This document shows positions 16,248 through 24,730 of a stretch of DNA of 44,432 bases, piece by piece. Source of the stretch: Neorhizobium huautlense. GTDB lineage: Bacteria > Pseudomonadota > Alphaproteobacteria > Rhizobiales > Rhizobiaceae. The number at the start of each line of letters is the position of its first letter. Within the stretch, counting starts at the first letter, position 1. The stretch is taken from positions 1 to 44,432 of the forward strand of contig NZ_PVBM01000033.1 of assembly GCF_002968575.1 (NCBI RefSeq), given 5' to 3'. Below the pieces are notes generated by a model that did no database searches, was not told the DNA's origin, and saw only the letters and a program-made list of their open reading frames with translations. A program made the translations under genes and the position numbers.

Positions 16248-16877
16248 TTAAAGAGCGAAATTTTCCACCGACAGATTTTCGTCTGATCTCCCTGATGTTC
16301 TCCTCACTGATGGGGGCGCATTCAGAGCGCGTTGGAACGCTTCTCTTTCCTCGCCGCAGGCCACGTAATTCTGCAGACGCCTGCTCTGCTTCAGAATGTC
16401 CGAATCCTTCAGTGGTCGCAGAACGCTAACCATCATCAGATCGCCAACGCTGAAGTCTTCGCCTTCAAGCCATGTCTTCTCGCCAAGGACCAGGGCGAGT
16501 TGTTGAAGCCTCTGCTCAAGATACCCGACACTGCCTGAAGCGACGCATGGCTCGATTGTGTTAACGGCGGCAAACATCCACATGATGGACCGGGAGCGGG
16601 CTTCTGGCCCCCCTGGAAGCAGGCCGGCAAAACGCTGTGCTATGTGAAGTACAATGGCGCCCGATTCGAAGAGGGTCAAATCCCCCTCTTGATAAACCGG
16701 CATCTGACCGAACGGTTGCAGTTGCATATAGTCGGGGCGACGCATTTCAGAGAAGGTAACATACCTCAAACTATACGGCTGACCGACCTCCTCAAGCGCC
16801 CATCTGACGCGTGTGTCGCGGTGGTACCCCCTGCCACCATCAGGAGGATGCCTGAATACTGATACTACAGGGTTCAT
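16248..16877 (-). CDS. Glutathione S-transferase-like protein
   Basis: A 209-residue protein of GST size. The N-terminal half has the thioredoxin-like pattern: VRWALEEVGQPYSLRYV, then FGQMPVYQEGDLTLFESGAIVLHI, where Pro and Glu-Ser normally hold glutathione. The C-terminal helical half contains EGEDFSVGDLMM, matching the conserved N-capping motif. The last 20 or so residues (after AFQRALNA) look unlike a GST end, being Arg/Ser-rich, which may reflect a frame slip at a run of C bases near 16313. I start at ATG 16877, preceded by AAGGAA. The gene follows the RND operon terminator and is probably transcribed on its own. Confidence 0.82.
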   Translation of the reverse strand: MNPVVSVFRHPPDGGRGYHRDTRVRWALEEVGQPYSLRYVTFSEMRRPDYMQLQPFGQMPVYQEGDLTLFESGAIVLHIAQRFAGLLPGGPEARSRSIMWMFAAVNTIEPCVASGSVGYLEQRLQQLALVLGEKTWLEGEDFSVGDLMMVSVLRPLKDSDILKQSRRLQNYVACGEEREAFQRALNAPPSVRRTSGRSDENLSVENFAL

Positions 16878-16957
16878 TGCGGTTTCCTTCTCATCATGAC
16901 TGCGACGAGACCCGAGTGGGGGCTTGCCCCCCAACGCCGTGCCTGCCTCTAGGGATA

Positions 16958-16987
16958 TATCTCCCGCAGGGGTTCCTGCGGGAGATA
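16958..16987 (-). terminator. Strong stem-loop ending the RND operon
   Basis: TATCTCCCGCAGG at 16958-16970 pairs perfectly with CCTGCGGGAGATA at 16975-16987, giving a 13 bp stem with a GGTT loop. It begins seven bases beyond the pump gene stop at 16994. A T-run after the stem is lacking on either strand, so it may act with Rho or protect the mRNA end, but the position and stem strength suit an operon terminator. Confidence 0.7.
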
Positions 16988-16993
16988 CCTTGT

Positions 16994-19900
16994 CTATTCG
17001 GCGGCCAATGCGTGCTGAAGTCTGGGGACGTCCGCGCCGGTCGTCGAAGATCCTTCCGCTTTTGGCGGCTTGATGCGAAACCATGCTGCATAGAGTGCAG
17101 GCAGGAAGAGCAGGATGATAAACGTCCCGACTGCCGTTCCGCCGATCAGCGTGTAGGCCATCGAACCCCAGAAAACCGAATGCGTCAGGGGAATGAAGGC
17201 GAGGACTGCGGCAAGCGCCGTGAGGATGACGGGCCTTGTTCTTTGAACCGTTGCTTCGATCACCGCATGATAGTCATCCAGACCTGCCGCCTTGTTCTCC
17301 TTGATCTGCTCGGTCAGGATCAGCGTGTTGCGCATGAGGATGCCCGCCAGACCGATGAGACCCAGGATCGCGTTGAAGCCGAAGGGCTGATTGAAGAGGA
17401 TGAGCGTCGGCACCACGCCTGCGAGACCGAGCGGGGCTGTCAGCATCACCATCGTCATCGTCGATAGGCTGCGTACCTGAAGGATAATGACGATCAGGGT
17501 TGCAGCTATCATGAGCGGGAACACCTTTACCAAGGCCGTATTGGCCTTAAGTGACTCCTCGATATTGCCGCCCATCTCGATGCTATAGCTCGCCGGAAGT
17601 GACGCAATGAGAGGTTCGAACGCTTTCATAACCTGCTGGGCGACTTCTGGCGGTTGGGTCGCCTCGTTGATGTCGGACCTCACGGTTACCACAGGCGTTC
17701 GGTCACGGCGCTTGAGGATCGGCTCTTCGAAGCGCACCTCCGTGTGGCCGATCTGGTCGAGCGGGATTGTCCGACCCTCTCTCGTGACAAGCGAAAAGTC
17801 GGCGAGCCTTGCTGGGTCGAGGCGGATTTCACCCGCGCTTCTGGCCACGACAGGAACATTTCGGATGTTCTCACGGACTTGCGTAACCGGCACACCACTC
17901 AGCAGGAGCTGTATTTGCTGGGCAGCCTCGGCACTGGACATGCCAATAAGGTTCAGGCGATCCTGGTCAGGAACGAACCTGACAACAGGTGTGCGGTTAC
18001 CCCAGTCGCGGTTGGCGTTTCTGACGTCAGGTACCGAAGTCATGAGAGCAAGGGCCTGCTCGGAGATTTTGTACAGCTCTTCGGCGTCCGGCCCCTTGAT
18101 CCGGAATTCCACAGGAAACGGCGTGTAGGGGCCGAAGACGAGTTGCGTCACACGAACGAATGCTTCGGGCGCCAGCCCTTGCGCAACGGCTTCCCGCAGA
18201 CGCAGTTTCAGCACCTCGCGCTCATGGGCGTCGGGCGTCAGAACAACGATCTTTGCAAAGGCCGGATCGGGCAGCTCAGGCGCCATTGCAAAGAAGAATC
18301 GGGGCGCACCTTGACCGATGTAGCTGGTCGCGATCTTCGTTTCGGGCTGCTGCTTCAGCCAGTCTTCAAGCTTCTTGACCGTGGCTGTCGTCGTTTCGAT
18401 GCTCGTGCCTTCAGGCATGCGGACTTCGACAAGAACCTCAGGGCGGTCAGAGGTCGGGAAGAACTGCTGCTTCAGCGCACCCATTCCGACAACGGAAAGT
18501 GCCATAACGACGCCAACGACAGCGCAGGTCAGGAATTTGTGCTTGACGGTGAATTCGATCGCGCCGCGCAGCCGCCTGTAGTTCGGCGTATCGTAAATCG
18601 CATGATGGCCGCCTGCCACAGGCTTGATATAGGGGAGCAGCTTAATGCCGAGATAGGGGGTGAAGATCACCGCGACGAACCAGGATACGATCAGAGCAAA
18701 ACCGACGATCCAGAAGATATTGCCGGCATATTCACCCGCTGCGGAGGCGGCAAAACCGACCGGCATCAGGCCGATAATGGTCACAAGCGTGCCCGATAGC
18801 ATAGGCGCCGCAGTGTGGCTCCAGGCATAGGCAGCCGCCCCGATTCGGTCCATGCCCTCTTCCATCTTCACAACCATGACTTCGATGGCGATGATCGCGT
18901 CATCCACCAGAAGACCGAGCGCCAGGATCAACGCGCCAAGCGTGATGCGGTCGAAGAAGCGTCCACTCTCCAGCATGATAATGAAGACGACGGCAAGCGT
19001 CAGCGGCACGGCGAGTGCAACGACAATGCCCACCCGCCAGCCAAGTGCAATAAGGCTGACGAACAGCACGACGCCCAGAGCCATAGCAAATTTCATCATG
19101 AACTCGCCAACGGCCGCATCAATATTGACAGCCTGATCACTCACCTTCGTCAGCGTAATGCCAAGTGGCAGCGATTGCGTGATTTGGCTGGAGCGTTGTT
19201 CCAGGGCTTTGCCGAGCTCGAGACCGTTCCAGCCTTGCTGCATGACAACACCGAGCATGATGGTCGGTTCGCCATTGTGGCGAATGAGGTAAGTTGACGG
19301 CTCCTGATAGCCGCGACGAACCTCTGCAATGTCCGAAAGTTTTAGCGCGCGCCCCGAGGCGACAATAGGCGTATCGGCGATAGACTGTATGCTGTCATAC
19401 GCGCCGTCGAAACGGATGAAAACTTGGGGACCCTGCGTGTCGATAGAACCTGCCGGCGTTACCGTGTTACGCCGTTGAAGCGCTGCGGCAACATCCTGCG
19501 GAGAGATGCCAAGTGTCGCAAGTTTCTCGTATGAAAACTCGGCGAATATCTGCTCTTGCTGCTCACCCAGAATGTTGATTTTCTTTACGCCTGGCACATG
19601 AAGCATGTCCTGCCTGATCTTTTCCGCTTCCCGGACGAGATCGCGCATTGGCATGCCCTGCGCCTTGAGAGCGTAAAGGCCGAAGCTGACGTCAGAATAT
19701 TCGTCGTTCACGAATGGCCCCAGAACACCCTGCGGCAGGTTTCTGGCTTCATCGCCGAGCTTCTTGCGCGCCTGATAAAATTCTTCGGCGACGGCGCTTG
19801 GTGGCGTATTGTCCTTGAGCGTAACGGTAAGATAGGCAAAGCCGGGACGCGTCGTTGTCTCGACACGGTCGTACCATGCCAATTCCTGAATGCGTTTCTC

Positions 19901-20107
19901 CAGCGGCTCGGCAACGAGATCCTGCATCTCGCGTGCGGTTGCGCCCGGCCAGACAGTCGTGACCGTCAATGTCTTGATGGTAAAGGAGGGGTCTTCCGCG
20001 CGGCCTAACTTGACGAAGGCATACGCACCGGCGAGCGACAAGAGAACGATGAAGAAGAGCGTGACGGCACGTTCACGAACGGCCAGAGCGGACAGATTGA
20101 AGTTCAT
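16994..20107 (-). CDS. RND efflux pump, inner-membrane permease
   Basis: A 1037-residue RND transporter with the standard two-fold repeat: a transmembrane helix near residue 20, a large periplasmic loop, six helices, a second loop and a final membrane block. VDDAI at 401-405 holds the paired Asp residues of the proton relay in helix four. It probably forms a trimer with the adaptor encoded just upstream and an outer-membrane TolC-type channel that is not in this window. The start codon overlaps the adaptor stop by one base (TGATG). The sequence type is the AcrB-related group seen with TetR-controlled adaptor-pump pairs; substrates are unknown drugs, detergents or plant compounds. Confidence 0.95.
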   Translation of the reverse strand: MNFNLSALAVRERAVTLFFIVLLSLAGAYAFVKLGRAEDPSFTIKTLTVTTVWPGATAREMQDLVAEPLEKRIQELAWYDRVETTTRPGFAYLTVTLKDNTPPSAVAEEFYQARKKLGDEARNLPQGVLGPFVNDEYSDVSFGLYALKAQGMPMRDLVREAEKIRQDMLHVPGVKKINILGEQQEQIFAEFSYEKLATLGISPQDVAAALQRRNTVTPAGSIDTQGPQVFIRFDGAYDSIQSIADTPIVASGRALKLSDIAEVRRGYQEPSTYLIRHNGEPTIMLGVVMQQGWNGLELGKALEQRSSQITQSLPLGITLTKVSDQAVNIDAAVGEFMMKFAMALGVVLFVSLIALGWRVGIVVALAVPLTLAVVFIIMLESGRFFDRITLGALILALGLLVDDAIIAIEVMVVKMEEGMDRIGAAAYAWSHTAAPMLSGTLVTIIGLMPVGFAASAAGEYAGNIFWIVGFALIVSWFVAVIFTPYLGIKLLPYIKPVAGGHHAIYDTPNYRRLRGAIEFTVKHKFLTCAVVGVVMALSVVGMGALKQQFFPTSDRPEVLVEVRMPEGTSIETTTATVKKLEDWLKQQPETKIATSYIGQGAPRFFFAMAPELPDPAFAKIVVLTPDAHEREVLKLRLREAVAQGLAPEAFVRVTQLVFGPYTPFPVEFRIKGPDAEELYKISEQALALMTSVPDVRNANRDWGNRTPVVRFVPDQDRLNLIGMSSAEAAQQIQLLLSGVPVTQVRENIRNVPVVARSAGEIRLDPARLADFSLVTREGRTIPLDQIGHTEVRFEEPILKRRDRTPVVTVRSDINEATQPPEVAQQVMKAFEPLIASLPASYSIEMGGNIEESLKANTALVKVFPLMIAATLIVIILQVRSLSTMTMVMLTAPLGLAGVVPTLILFNQPFGFNAILGLIGLAGILMRNTLILTEQIKENKAAGLDDYHAVIEATVQRTRPVILTALAAVLAFIPLTHSVFWGSMAYTLIGGTAVGTFIILLFLPALYAAWFRIKPPKAEGSSTTGADVPRLQHALAAE

Positions 20108-21216
20108 CAGTTTGCTGCCTTTTCTGTCTCAAGGCTGGTGCGAACCGACGCTCCATCCTTCAGAAGATGCGCGCCGAGGGCAACAACTGCCTCTCCGGGC
20201 TTAACGTTCGTAACGACCACATTCTCTTCGCTCAGCCGTTCGACCTTCACATCACGAAACGTCACGGCAGATGTTTGCTGATCAATGATCCACACGCCTG
20301 TGCGCGTACCGTCGTCCAGAAGGGCACCGATCGGCAGTTCGGCGTGGTTCTGTGCATCTCTGTTCTCGATTTCTATAGTGACGGTCGCCCCCAGTGGAGC
20401 ATTGGCCGCAGCCCCTTCAAGCACCCATCGCGTTTCATAGGTGCGGGTCTGTTGATCGGCAGAATCGGAGATTTGGCGTAAGGTGGCATTTTCCGTGTTG
20501 CTTCTGCCATAGATGGACGCAGAAGCTTGCGCACCGATTTCAGGACGCATGGTTTCAGGAAGCCAGACGATGGCTTCGCGAGGACCGGATTTCGCGAGCC
20601 GCACTACCGGTTGCCCGGCCGTCACAACCTGGCCGGGTTCACCAAGCGTCTCGACAATCGTTCCGTCTGCATCGGCAACGAGAACTGCATATTTCGCTTC
20701 GTTTTCTGCTACATTTGCGTCCGCCTGTGCGGCAGCCAACTGTGCCGTCGCCGTATCCAACAGGGCCTTCGATCGTTCATATTGCTGCGTCGAAGCGGCA
20801 GAGGTCTTCACCAGCACGGCGAAGCGTTTCTCATCGGCTTTCGCTTGTACAAATGTCGCCTGTGCTGCAATGACAGCGTTCCGCTTGGCGGTCAGAGCAA
20901 GGCGAAGATCGGTCTCGTCAAGCCTCATCAATGGCTGTCCAGCGCTTACCTGCTCCCCGACGTCGACAAAACGTTCAACGATCTTGCCGGGGACACGAAA
21001 GCCGAGGTTGCTCTGGACCCGGGCACCAACGGTTCCGGTAAAGCTGCTGCTCGAATTGGCAGGCAGTCGGGCCGTCGCAAGGTTGACAAGTGGCGCCAAT
21101 GTCCGGGGATCGGCACCCTTTGCCTCGGGTGCCTGCGTCGGAAGCAGCAGTGCCGCGGCTCCGCCTGCGGCCAGCGCCAGCACTGCTGCTGCAGTGACAA
21201 CAAGTTTCCGTTTCAT
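20107..21216 (-). CDS. RND efflux periplasmic adaptor (membrane fusion protein)
   Basis: A 369-residue HlyD/AcrA-type adaptor. An N-terminal hydrophobic anchor or signal spans about residues 5-25. NLGFRVPGKIVERFVDVGEQVSAGQPL is split by family convention into a lipoyl half-motif, then a long helical hairpin rich in Ala and Gln, and the second lipoyl half at DADGTIVETLGEPGQV. C-terminal beta-barrel segments follow. No lipobox Cys is apparent, so it is anchored by the N-terminal helix or is soluble. I start at ATG 21216. It is the first gene of the pump operon, controlled from the 98-base divergent region shared with the TetR gene. Confidence 0.93.
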   Translation of the reverse strand: MKRKLVVTAAAVLALAAGGAAALLLPTQAPEAKGADPRTLAPLVNLATARLPANSSSSFTGTVGARVQSNLGFRVPGKIVERFVDVGEQVSAGQPLMRLDETDLRLALTAKRNAVIAAQATFVQAKADEKRFAVLVKTSAASTQQYERSKALLDTATAQLAAAQADANVAENEAKYAVLVADADGTIVETLGEPGQVVTAGQPVVRLAKSGPREAIVWLPETMRPEIGAQASASIYGRSNTENATLRQISDSADQQTRTYETRWVLEGAAANAPLGATVTIEIENRDAQNHAELPIGALLDDGTRTGVWIIDQQTSAVTFRDVKVERLSEENVVVTNVKPGEAVVALGAHLLKDGASVRTSLETEKAAN

Positions 21217-21248
21217 TTCATCGCCCCTTCTTGACGGCCATTCCAAAA

Positions 21249-21291
21249 ATATTAGATTGCAACCTAACTCTTAAAATAATATAGATGTCAA
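21249..21291. promoter_or_regulatory. Divergent promoter and TetR operator of the RND system
   Basis: TTAGATTGCAACCTAA at 21252-21267 is a 16 bp palindrome with one mismatched pair. On the plus strand it overlaps a likely -35 box, TTGCAA at 21257-21262, which is followed after 17 bases by TATAGA at 21280-21285, a good promoter for the TetR gene. On the minus strand TAATAT at 21254-21249 could be the -10 box for the pump operon, with TTGACA at 21291-21286 a further -35-like hexamer at poor spacing. Binding here would repress both directions. Confidence 0.62.
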
Positions 21292-21314
21292 ATGAAATCT
21301 AAAATGAGGTCCAT

Positions 21315-21902
21315 ATGAGAGTGAGCCGCGCACAGGCAGAAGAAAACAGGGAACGGGTGATCACTGTCGCCAGCCGATTATTTCGAGAGCACGGGTTCGA
21401 TGGGATCGGCCTGAAAGACCTGATGAAGGGTGCAGGCCTCACCCAGGGTGGATTCTACAAGCAGTTCGCATCGAAGGACGATCTTGCTGCACTGGCTTCG
21501 CGGCGCGCGCTTGAGAGTGCGACCCGCCGGTGGTCTGCTGCCGCAGCAGATACGTCAGACCCACTAGAGGCAGTCATCAGGTTCTACCTCTCGAAAGATC
21601 ATAGCGGCGAGAAGGCAGAAGGATGCCCGCTTGTCGCTCTCGGTTCCGACGCTGCCCGTCAAACTGCCGAAGTTCGGCGCCCGTTTGAGGATGGCATCCG
21701 AGCACATTTCGAGGTGCTCGAAGAAATGATCGGCGAGAGCGACGGAACGGCGGTCGCCGACAAGGCCATGGCAATATTGTCCATGATGGTCGGTGCAGTA
21801 ATGTTGTCCAGGATCATCGAGGATAAAGAATTGTCATCCGGTGTTCTTGATTCAGCCGCAAGTGAAGTCCGGCGCATAGCTGGCCGCGATGTCAGCGCCT
21901 AA
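21315..21902 (+). CDS. TetR-family repressor of the RND pump
   Basis: A 195-residue TetR regulator. The N-terminal domain has VITVASRLFREHGFDGIG and the recognition region LKDLMKGAGLTQGGFYKQF at about 34-52. The C-terminal part resembles the group often found beside efflux pumps (AcrR/NemR-like, with a conserved CPL segment near residue 103 whose Cys might sense electrophiles). It is divergent from the adaptor gene over a palindromic operator, so autoregulation and pump repression are likely. Confidence 0.92.
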   Translation: MRVSRAQAEENRERVITVASRLFREHGFDGIGLKDLMKGAGLTQGGFYKQFASKDDLAALASRRALESATRRWSAAAADTSDPLEAVIRFYLSKDHSGEKAEGCPLVALGSDAARQTAEVRRPFEDGIRAHFEVLEEMIGESDGTAVADKAMAILSMMVGAVMLSRIIEDKELSSGVLDSAASEVRRIAGRDVSA

Positions 21903-22068
21903 CGGACAGCTTCTTGGTACTGGGCGGCGGTAGGTGCATTTAGCCTAGCCTCAGTCGCCCAAGTATCTGAAAAATAGCGAGAACCGCGTGTCCCACGTTA
22001 ACGACCGGTTATTCGGTAGGACGCCGGAGGCATGCCTATTTCTAGGATTAAACACAGGTGGAAAACAG

Positions 22069-23367
22069 ATGCGCCGTATCGTTGTAACAGGAATGGGAGC
22101 CATCAGCCCCCTGGGAGCAAACGTCGATATCTCCTGGTCGCGACTTCTTGCAGGCCAAAGCGGCATTCGACGACTGGATGACGACGTGGTCGGGGATCTG
22201 CCGTCGAAAATTGGAGGCTTGGTCCCTTCTCTGGCTGACGACCCCGAAGGAGGATTTGATCCTGACAGGACCCTGCCCTCGAAGGATCAACGGAAGGTCG
22301 ACCGCTTCATCATCTTTGCACTGGCAGCGGCTGAAGAGGCGTTGGCGCAGGCACATTGGAAGCCGGCATCGAATGAAGATCGGCTAAGAACCGCGACCAT
22401 TATCGCGTCCGGTATCGGCGGCTTTCCAGCAATCACCGACGCGGTACGCACCGTCGACCACCGCGGTGTCCGCCGCCTTTCACCATTCACAATTCCGTCT
22501 TTCCTCGTCAATCTCGCAGCGGGACAAGTCTCGATCCGCCATGGTTTCAAAGGTCCGCTTGGAGCGCCCGTGACGGCATGTGCCGCTGGGGTTCAGGCGA
22601 TCGGCGATGCCGCAAGACTGATCAGGTCCAATGAAGCCGACATTGCGGTTTGTGGTGGCACTGAGGCCTGTATGAACATTGTCAGCCTTGGCGGTTTCGC
22701 GGCGGCAAGGTCACTATCAACGGGCTTTAACGAGACGCCGGCCAAGGCATCACGTCCCTTCGATACGTTGCGCGACGGCTTCGTCATGGGTGAGGGCGCG
22801 GGCATACTCGTTATAGAAGCCCTTAGTCATGCTCTCGCTCGCGGTGCGACCCCGATTGCAGAACTCGTCGGGTACGGCACGACAGCCGATGCTCATCACA
22901 TCACCTCCGGTCCCGAAGACGGAAGCGGCGCGCGCAGGGCAATGGAAATTGCCATCGCGCAAGCGGGCATTGCCCCTTCTGCGATTGGTCATCTGAACGC
23001 GCATGCGACCTCTACACCGGTTGGCGATCTCGGAGAAATCAAGGCTATCAAAAGTGTATTTGGCCAAAGAAAGTCGGTGGCTGTCAGCGGAACCAAGTCT
23101 GCGACGGGGCACCTGCTCGGCGCGGCCGGCGGGCTGGAAGCCATCTTCACGATTTTGGCGCTCAAAAACCAGATCGCGCCGCCGTCACTGAACCTGAACA
23201 CGCCGGATCCGGAAGCGGACGGGATCGATTTTGTCGCAAACGAAGCGCGATCCCTGGACGCTGAATATGCCATATCCAACGGTTTCGGTTTTGGCGGCGT
23301 CAATGCCAGCGTTCTTTTCCGACGCTGGGCAAAGACAAGCAACCGCGGGATATCCTCCTTGCGCTAA
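22069..23367 (+). CDS. Beta-ketoacyl-ACP synthase II paralogue (FabF-type)
   Basis: A 432-residue condensing enzyme. The catalytic triad is complete: Cys171 in VTACAAG, His312 in NAHATSTPVGD and His348 in SATGHLLGAAGG. It elongates acyl chains on acyl carrier protein with malonyl-ACP. I start at ATG 22069 (MRRIVVTGMG...), preceded by AGGTGG. No acyl carrier protein, reductase or acyltransferase gene lies beside it, unlike a housekeeping fab locus, so it is an accessory copy. It follows the TetR gene by 166 bases on the same strand. It could alter membrane lipids or serve a dedicated acyl product. Confidence 0.92.
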   Translation: MRRIVVTGMGAISPLGANVDISWSRLLAGQSGIRRLDDDVVGDLPSKIGGLVPSLADDPEGGFDPDRTLPSKDQRKVDRFIIFALAAAEEALAQAHWKPASNEDRLRTATIIASGIGGFPAITDAVRTVDHRGVRRLSPFTIPSFLVNLAAGQVSIRHGFKGPLGAPVTACAAGVQAIGDAARLIRSNEADIAVCGGTEACMNIVSLGGFAAARSLSTGFNETPAKASRPFDTLRDGFVMGEGAGILVIEALSHALARGATPIAELVGYGTTADAHHITSGPEDGSGARRAMEIAIAQAGIAPSAIGHLNAHATSTPVGDLGEIKAIKSVFGQRKSVAVSGTKSATGHLLGAAGGLEAIFTILALKNQIAPPSLNLNTPDPEADGIDFVANEARSLDAEYAISNGFGFGGVNASVLFRRWAKTSNRGISSLR

Positions 23368-23408
23368 CGCTCGTCGCCACATCCAAAACTCCATGAACCC
23401 GAGACCAG

Positions 23409-23939
23409 CTACCGAGCGTCAAAGAACACAACAATTTGGTCGACAATTGCCTCCAAAGGCTTGGCTACATCAACGGTGATGGCGTCTTCCTCCACGCCGG
23501 GCGGCTCCAGCGTGGCGAACTGGCTTTCGATCAGGTCCGTCGGCATGAAATGGCCGGTGCGGGCCGCCATGCGGGTGGCGATCAGGTCCTTTGTGCCAGA
23601 AAGGTGCACGAAGACGACCAGCGCACCCTTCCTCGCCCGGATACGGTCGCGATAGCTCCGCTTGAGCGACGGACAGCCGACGATCAAGGTGCTTTCCGCC
23701 TCGGCCAGCCGCGAGCCGATCTCGCCGAGCCAGGGCCAGCGGTCCTCGTCGGTCAACGGCTCGCCGCGGCTCACCTTCTCGATATTGGCCTACGGGTGCA
23801 GGTCGTCGCCATCGAGATAGATAGCACCGAGGCGCGCGGCCAACGCCGCGCCGACCGCCGACTTGCCGCAGCCGGCGACGCCCATCAGCAGGATGCGCCG
23901 AGGTACATCAGAGCGAGGCTGTGATACCACCGTCGACAT
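23409..23939 (-). pseudogene. gntK: Gluconokinase gene with an in-frame amber stop
   Basis: The frame encodes a complete GntK-type gluconate kinase of about 176 codons, but codon TAG at 23792-23790 interrupts it. Before the stop are the P-loop GVAGCGKSAVG and GDDLHP; directly after it, in the same frame, come ANIEKVSRGEPLTDEDRW and the rest to FFDAR. In relatives the interrupted position is usually HPxANIEKMS, so one base change (for example AAG to TAG) explains it. The start is probably ATG 23939, inside the end of the gluconate dehydrogenase gene. Loss would block phosphorylation of gluconate in this idonate set unless another kinase serves; suppression or re-initiation at the GTG of VSRGEP is possible. 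Confidence 0.85.
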
Positions 23940-24663
23940 AGAGCACGTGTCCGTTGACGAAGGAGGAGGCGTTGGAGGCAAGGAAGATGCAGGCGCCCAC
24001 CAGTTCCTCCACCTTGCCCCAGCGGCCCGCCGGTGTGCGTTTCTCCAGCCAGGCGGAAAAGGCCGGATCGGCAACCAGCGCGGCATTCAGCGGCGTGTCG
24101 AAATAGCCTGGCGCAATGGCATTGCATTGCAGCCCGTATTTCGCCCAGTCGGTCGCCATGCCTTTGGTCAGGTTGCCCACGGCGCCCTTTGTGGCGGTAT
24201 AGGGGGCTATGCCGGGACGGGCGAGAGCGGTCTGCACGCTGGCGATGTTGATGATCTTGCCGGCACCGCGCCCGATCATGTGGCGGGCGACCGCCTGGCC
24301 CACATTAAAGACGGTGGAGATATTGGTCTTCAGCAGTCGCTCGAAAGCGTCGGCCGGAAAGTCCTCCAGCGGCGTGCGGTGCTGCATGCCGGCATTGTTG
24401 ACCAGGATGTCGATCGCACCGACCTCCGCCTCGCAGGCATCGACCGCACGGCGCACGGCCTCGTGATCGGTCGCATCGAAAGCAAGGGTGTGTTTTGCCC
24501 CAATCTCCCTTGCGGCTAGGGCCAGCTTGGCCTCGTCGCGGCCGTTGAGGACAACCTCGGCGCCGGCGGCAGCGAGGCCGCGTGCGAGCGCGAGCCCGAT
24601 GCCCTGGGAGGAGCCGGTGACGAGGGCGCGCTTGCCGGTGAGATCGAAGAGTTGGATGCTCAT
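23908..24663 (-). CDS. idnO: Gluconate 5-dehydrogenase (SDR)
   Basis: A 251-residue SDR with TGSSQGIG (16-23), NNAG (89-92), Ser142, Tyr155 and Lys159. The N-terminus FDLTGKRALVTGSSQGIG and the C-terminal SSFVNGHVLYVDGGITASL closely fit gluconate 5-dehydrogenase (IdnO), which interconverts 5-ketogluconate and gluconate with NADPH. Its neighbours are IdnD-like dehydrogenase upstream and gluconokinase downstream, the order of an L-idonate route: idonate to 5-ketogluconate to gluconate to 6-phosphogluconate. The ribosome site is weak. Confidence 0.87.
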   Translation of the reverse strand: MSIQLFDLTGKRALVTGSSQGIGLALARGLAAAGAEVVLNGRDEAKLALAAREIGAKHTLAFDATDHEAVRRAVDACEAEVGAIDILVNNAGMQHRTPLEDFPADAFERLLKTNISTVFNVGQAVARHMIGRGAGKIINIASVQTALARPGIAPYTATKGAVGNLTKGMATDWAKYGLQCNAIAPGYFDTPLNAALVADPAFSAWLEKRTPAGRWGKVEELVGACIFLASNASSFVNGHVLYVDGGITASL

Positions 24664-24730
24664 GGTCTGCTGGTCTCTTTGTTTGCAGTGGCGGCCTGAA
24701 GACCGCGTCGGTCTCTTCCTACTATTGCTC

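Noticed and set aside
17654..18799. A 381-codon plus-strand open frame
   Set aside because: It lies inside the RND pump gene on the opposite strand and has no recognisable domain.
21921..21961. TGGGCG and CGCCCA repeat after the TetR gene as a terminator
   Set aside because: The stem is only six pairs with a 29-base loop and no T-run, too weak to annotate.
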